From NCBI GenBank assembly GCA_020344435.1, contig CP070826.1, forward strand, positions 885,151 through 892,529: a stretch of 7,379 bases of DNA, read 5' to 3'. Origin of the DNA: Candidatus Bathyarchaeota archaeon. GTDB taxonomy: Archaea; Thermoproteota; Bathyarchaeia; Bathyarchaeales; Bathyarchaeaceae. Shown one piece after another: positions 5,645 to 7,379 of the stretch; position 1 is the first letter of the stretch; every line of letters begins with the position of its first letter. Below the pieces are notes generated by a model. That model ran no database searches and was not told where the DNA came from. It was given only the letters and a program-made list of their open reading frames with translations. Both the position numbers and the translations under genes were made by a program.

Positions 5645-6655
5645 ATGTCTGTAATCGAATTGTTGACGAAGCGTGGAAAGCTAATAGATGATTTCTTGCT
5701 GAAGATGCTGAAGTTAGGGGCGTCATCCGAATTGTATGAGATGGCTAAGCATCAGATTGCTGCAGGGGGGAAACGGGTTAGACCCGCGATGACGGTCCTA
5801 TGTTGCGAAGCCGTTGGTGGAAGCGATGAGGCCGCGATACCGGCTGCGGCAGGCATTGAATTGATTCACAATTACACGTTGATATTCGACGACATCATCG
5901 ATCGATCAGATCTCAGGAGGGGACTTCCAACGTTGAGAGCAGTATATGGTGACGTGATGGCCTTCTTGGCAGGGATGCACTATAGAGAGGCCATTTTTGA
6001 AGCAGCCAGACGCTCTGCCAAGGCAGAGCGCATAGAGAAGCTGTTCAGCTTGACGATCAGGAAGATCATCGAGGGAGAAAGGCTGGATGTTTTGTATGAG
6101 CAAGGAGGACGGGGCTCAGAGTACATCAGCAAAATGAGATTCAAGCACGTTTCTGAAGATGATTATCGAAGAATGATCGAGGCGAAGACAGCTGTGCTCT
6201 TCGAAGCAGCGTGCAAAGCAGGAGGTGTTGCAGGCGGCGGAAGGGCCCCGGAGATATACGGCCTTTCAAGGTATGGCTGGAATTGTGGTGTTGCCTTCCA
6301 GATGAAAGACGACATATTGGACATCGTCGGAGAGACTGAGAGGCTGGGAAAGCCAGCGGGTAAGGACATAGAAGAACATAAACTTGGAAATATAGTGGTC
6401 CTGAACAGCCTGGAAGAGCTCTCAAAGCCTGAGAGGGACGAAGTGCTACAGACGCTAAGATCTCAGAAGATAAGCGACTCAGCGATGAGTAACATAATGG
6501 AATTAATCTCGTCAACAAAAGCTGTTGAAAGAGCTTATGAAAAAACGAAGTTCTTAGCACAAAGAGCACAGATGAGCCTGAATGCGCTCCCGCCTTCTGA
6601 AGCGAAGCACATATTACTCAGCCTAGCGGACTTCATAATCGAGAGAACATTCTAA
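5645..6655 (+). CDS. Geranylgeranyl diphosphate synthase-type trans-prenyltransferase
   Basis: A cytoplasmic isoprenyl diphosphate synthase (the archaeal idsA/GGPS group) that adds isopentenyl diphosphate to allylic diphosphates, giving the C20 chains of archaeal ether lipids. Numbering from ATG 5645 (336 residues): GGKRVRP (41-47) binds diphosphate, the first Asp-rich motif is DDIID (82-86) followed by RRG, KT is at 181-182, and the second Asp-rich motif is DDILD (222-226) followed by GKPAGKD (235-241). Tyr77, five residues before the first motif, is an aromatic of the kind that limits product length to about C20; product size is inferred. Position 111, usually Asp in an LAGD phrase, is Met. 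ATG 5645 is chosen because AAGGA lies about eight bases upstream and the sequence then begins like relatives; the frame is open back to GTG 5549, with further ATGs at 5603 and 5612. Confidence 0.93.
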   Translation: MSVIELLTKRGKLIDDFLLKMLKLGASSELYEMAKHQIAAGGKRVRPAMTVLCCEAVGGSDEAAIPAAAGIELIHNYTLIFDDIIDRSDLRRGLPTLRAVYGDVMAFLAGMHYREAIFEAARRSAKAERIEKLFSLTIRKIIEGERLDVLYEQGGRGSEYISKMRFKHVSEDDYRRMIEAKTAVLFEAACKAGGVAGGGRAPEIYGLSRYGWNCGVAFQMKDDILDIVGETERLGKPAGKDIEEHKLGNIVVLNSLEELSKPERDEVLQTLRSQKISDSAMSNIMELISSTKAVERAYEKTKFLAQRAQMSLNALPPSEAKHILLSLADFIIERTF

Positions 6656-6683
6656 AAGAGAGATGACAAAGCAGTTTCTCATA

Positions 6684-6709
6684 CGCTTATAGCCGCTTAA
6701 CAACGCTTA
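6684..6709. promoter_or_regulatory. Three CGCTTA hexamers at exact 10-bp spacing, possible operator/promoter
   Basis: CGCTTA occurs at 6684-6689, 6694-6699 and 6704-6709, so all copies face the same side of the helix. The array fills most of the 73-base gap between the prenyl synthase and the downstream exported-protein gene, and a TATA-like CTTATAG lies at 6686-6692, suitably placed for a start near 6715. This suggests cooperative regulator binding; no binding protein is identified. Confidence 0.4.
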
Positions 6710-6728
6710 GCCTTGCAGGTGAAGACCA

Positions 6729-7379
6729 CTGAAGACTTTCAGAGTCGCTCTTGTACTGCTGATGGTAATCTCATGCCATGCTGCTTTTCCCAGCCCCTTG
6801 ACTGGGGCAACTACGAAAGCGAAGGGTGCAATCCAAGTAATTCCAGAACTGGGTGGAATCAGGGTTGTTGCTGAGGGCGATTTCGAGCTATATTTCAACA
6901 GATCCAACGGCGGTGAAATCACAGAATACTTTGATTTGGTGACAGATCCCACTCGCTCAAGAAATCTTGTGAGCCTCGAGTGGGAGCCCTACGCCAACCT
7001 TCTCCCCCTATTTTCCTCCATATTCTACAAACCCCCAAATCCCGATTTGGTATTTTCTACCGGAGGAGATGATGAGGCTGAGCTGTGGCTAGTTGGCAAC
7101 AACAGCGAATACGCAATTCTACAGTCCTCTTCAAGGATTATGGATCGCTCGGGCGAAATCGCCAAGGACGCCCATGGAAACATCATCTACATAAATTCAT
7201 CATGGATTATTCGACACAGTGGCCTAGTCTCTGTTGAGAGAACATTCTATGTTCCGGATCATCTGAGGATTCCACCGGGATGGAGGTGGTATCCCTTCTA
7301 CCTGACAAGAAGAACAGGCTTCAATGATAATGCCACTTATTACATGTTCAACACAACATACAGCTACGTCTCCATTGTT
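6729..7379 (+). CDS. Exported protein of unknown function, 3' end outside window, probable CTG start
   Basis: The frame is open from the codon after the TGA at 6720-6722 to the window edge, over 217 codons, and contains no ATG, GTG or TTG before ATG 6762. Read from CTG 6729, the protein begins with a good signal peptide (KTFRVALVLLMVISCHAAFP) with a basic start and hydrophobic core; ATG 6762 would leave only a few hydrophobic residues. An AGGTGA at 6717-6722 is six bases upstream of the CTG. The mature part looks beta-rich and extracellular: IRVVAEGDFELYFNRS, a Pro-rich stretch (YKPPNPDLVF), SGLVSVERTFYVPDHLRIPP and WRWYPFYLTRRTGFNDN, with several N-glycosylation sequons. I do not recognise the family. 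A secreted or membrane-anchored surface protein is the best guess; the missing C-terminus may hold an anchor. Confidence 0.72.
   Translation, partial: MKTFRVALVLLMVISCHAAFPSPLTGATTKAKGAIQVIPELGGIRVVAEGDFELYFNRSNGGEITEYFDLVTDPTRSRNLVSLEWEPYANLLPLFSSIFYKPPNPDLVFSTGGDDEAELWLVGNNSEYAILQSSSRIMDRSGEIAKDAHGNIIYINSSWIIRHSGLVSVERTFYVPDHLRIPPGWRWYPFYLTRRTGFNDNATYYMFNTTYSYVSIV

Noticed and set aside
6641..7249. Exact 14-base repeat GAGAGAACATTCTA at 6641-6654 and 7236-7249
   Set aside because: Both copies lie in coding sequence and encode Glu-Arg-Thr-Phe; with no flanking similarity, chance coding coincidence is the simplest explanation.

Overview
The window looks archaeal, most likely from the Bathyarchaeia or a related Thermoproteota lineage. 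The reasons are a DRG-like GTPase with a TGS domain, a type I geranylgeranyl diphosphate synthase for ether-lipid synthesis, short winged-helix regulators of the archaeal HTH_45 type, TATA-like boxes, and Shine-Dalgarno-led TTG and GTG starts. The lineage is my inference from protein style; no database search was run.

Layout. Bases 1-786 (+) are the C-terminal two thirds of nicotinate phosphoribosyltransferase (NAD salvage), cut by the window edge. Next, on the minus strand (805-1047), is what I read as a decayed gene: an 81-codon frame with two internal stops that still holds recognisable N- and C-terminal motifs. Bases 1084-2259 (-) encode a DRG/Obg-like GTPase whose P-loop lysine and G3 aspartate are both replaced. 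From 2260 to about 4115 the DNA is rich in small regulators: two paralogous HTH_45 winged-helix genes (2487-2768 and 3741-4115, both +), a third, different winged-helix gene on the minus strand (2756-2950) that meets the first tail to tail, and an unrecognised Trp-rich, basic protein (3243-3641). The DNA between the last two is AT-rich and packed with short palindromes.

Bases 3741-5229 form a compact plus-strand cassette: the second HTH_45 regulator, a signal-peptide and helical-ectodomain membrane protein directly abutting it, and a DUF1616-like surface protein overlapping that by 11 bases. This is probably one transcription unit in which a cytoplasmic regulator is made together with two envelope proteins. 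Bases 5335-5562 encode a small charged protein with a C-terminal Cys/His cluster. It sits just upstream of the GGPP synthase (5645-6655, with longer starts possible). After it, three CGCTTA hexamers spaced exactly 10 bp apart precede an exported protein of unknown function that runs off the right edge and seems to start at CTG.

The housekeeping parts are the NAD salvage enzyme, the GTPase and the prenyl synthase. The parts most worth a second look are the regulator/surface-protein cassette, the palindrome-dense intergenic DNA, the phased repeats before the last gene, and the remnant gene. No tRNA, rRNA, CRISPR array, transposase or integrase was seen.
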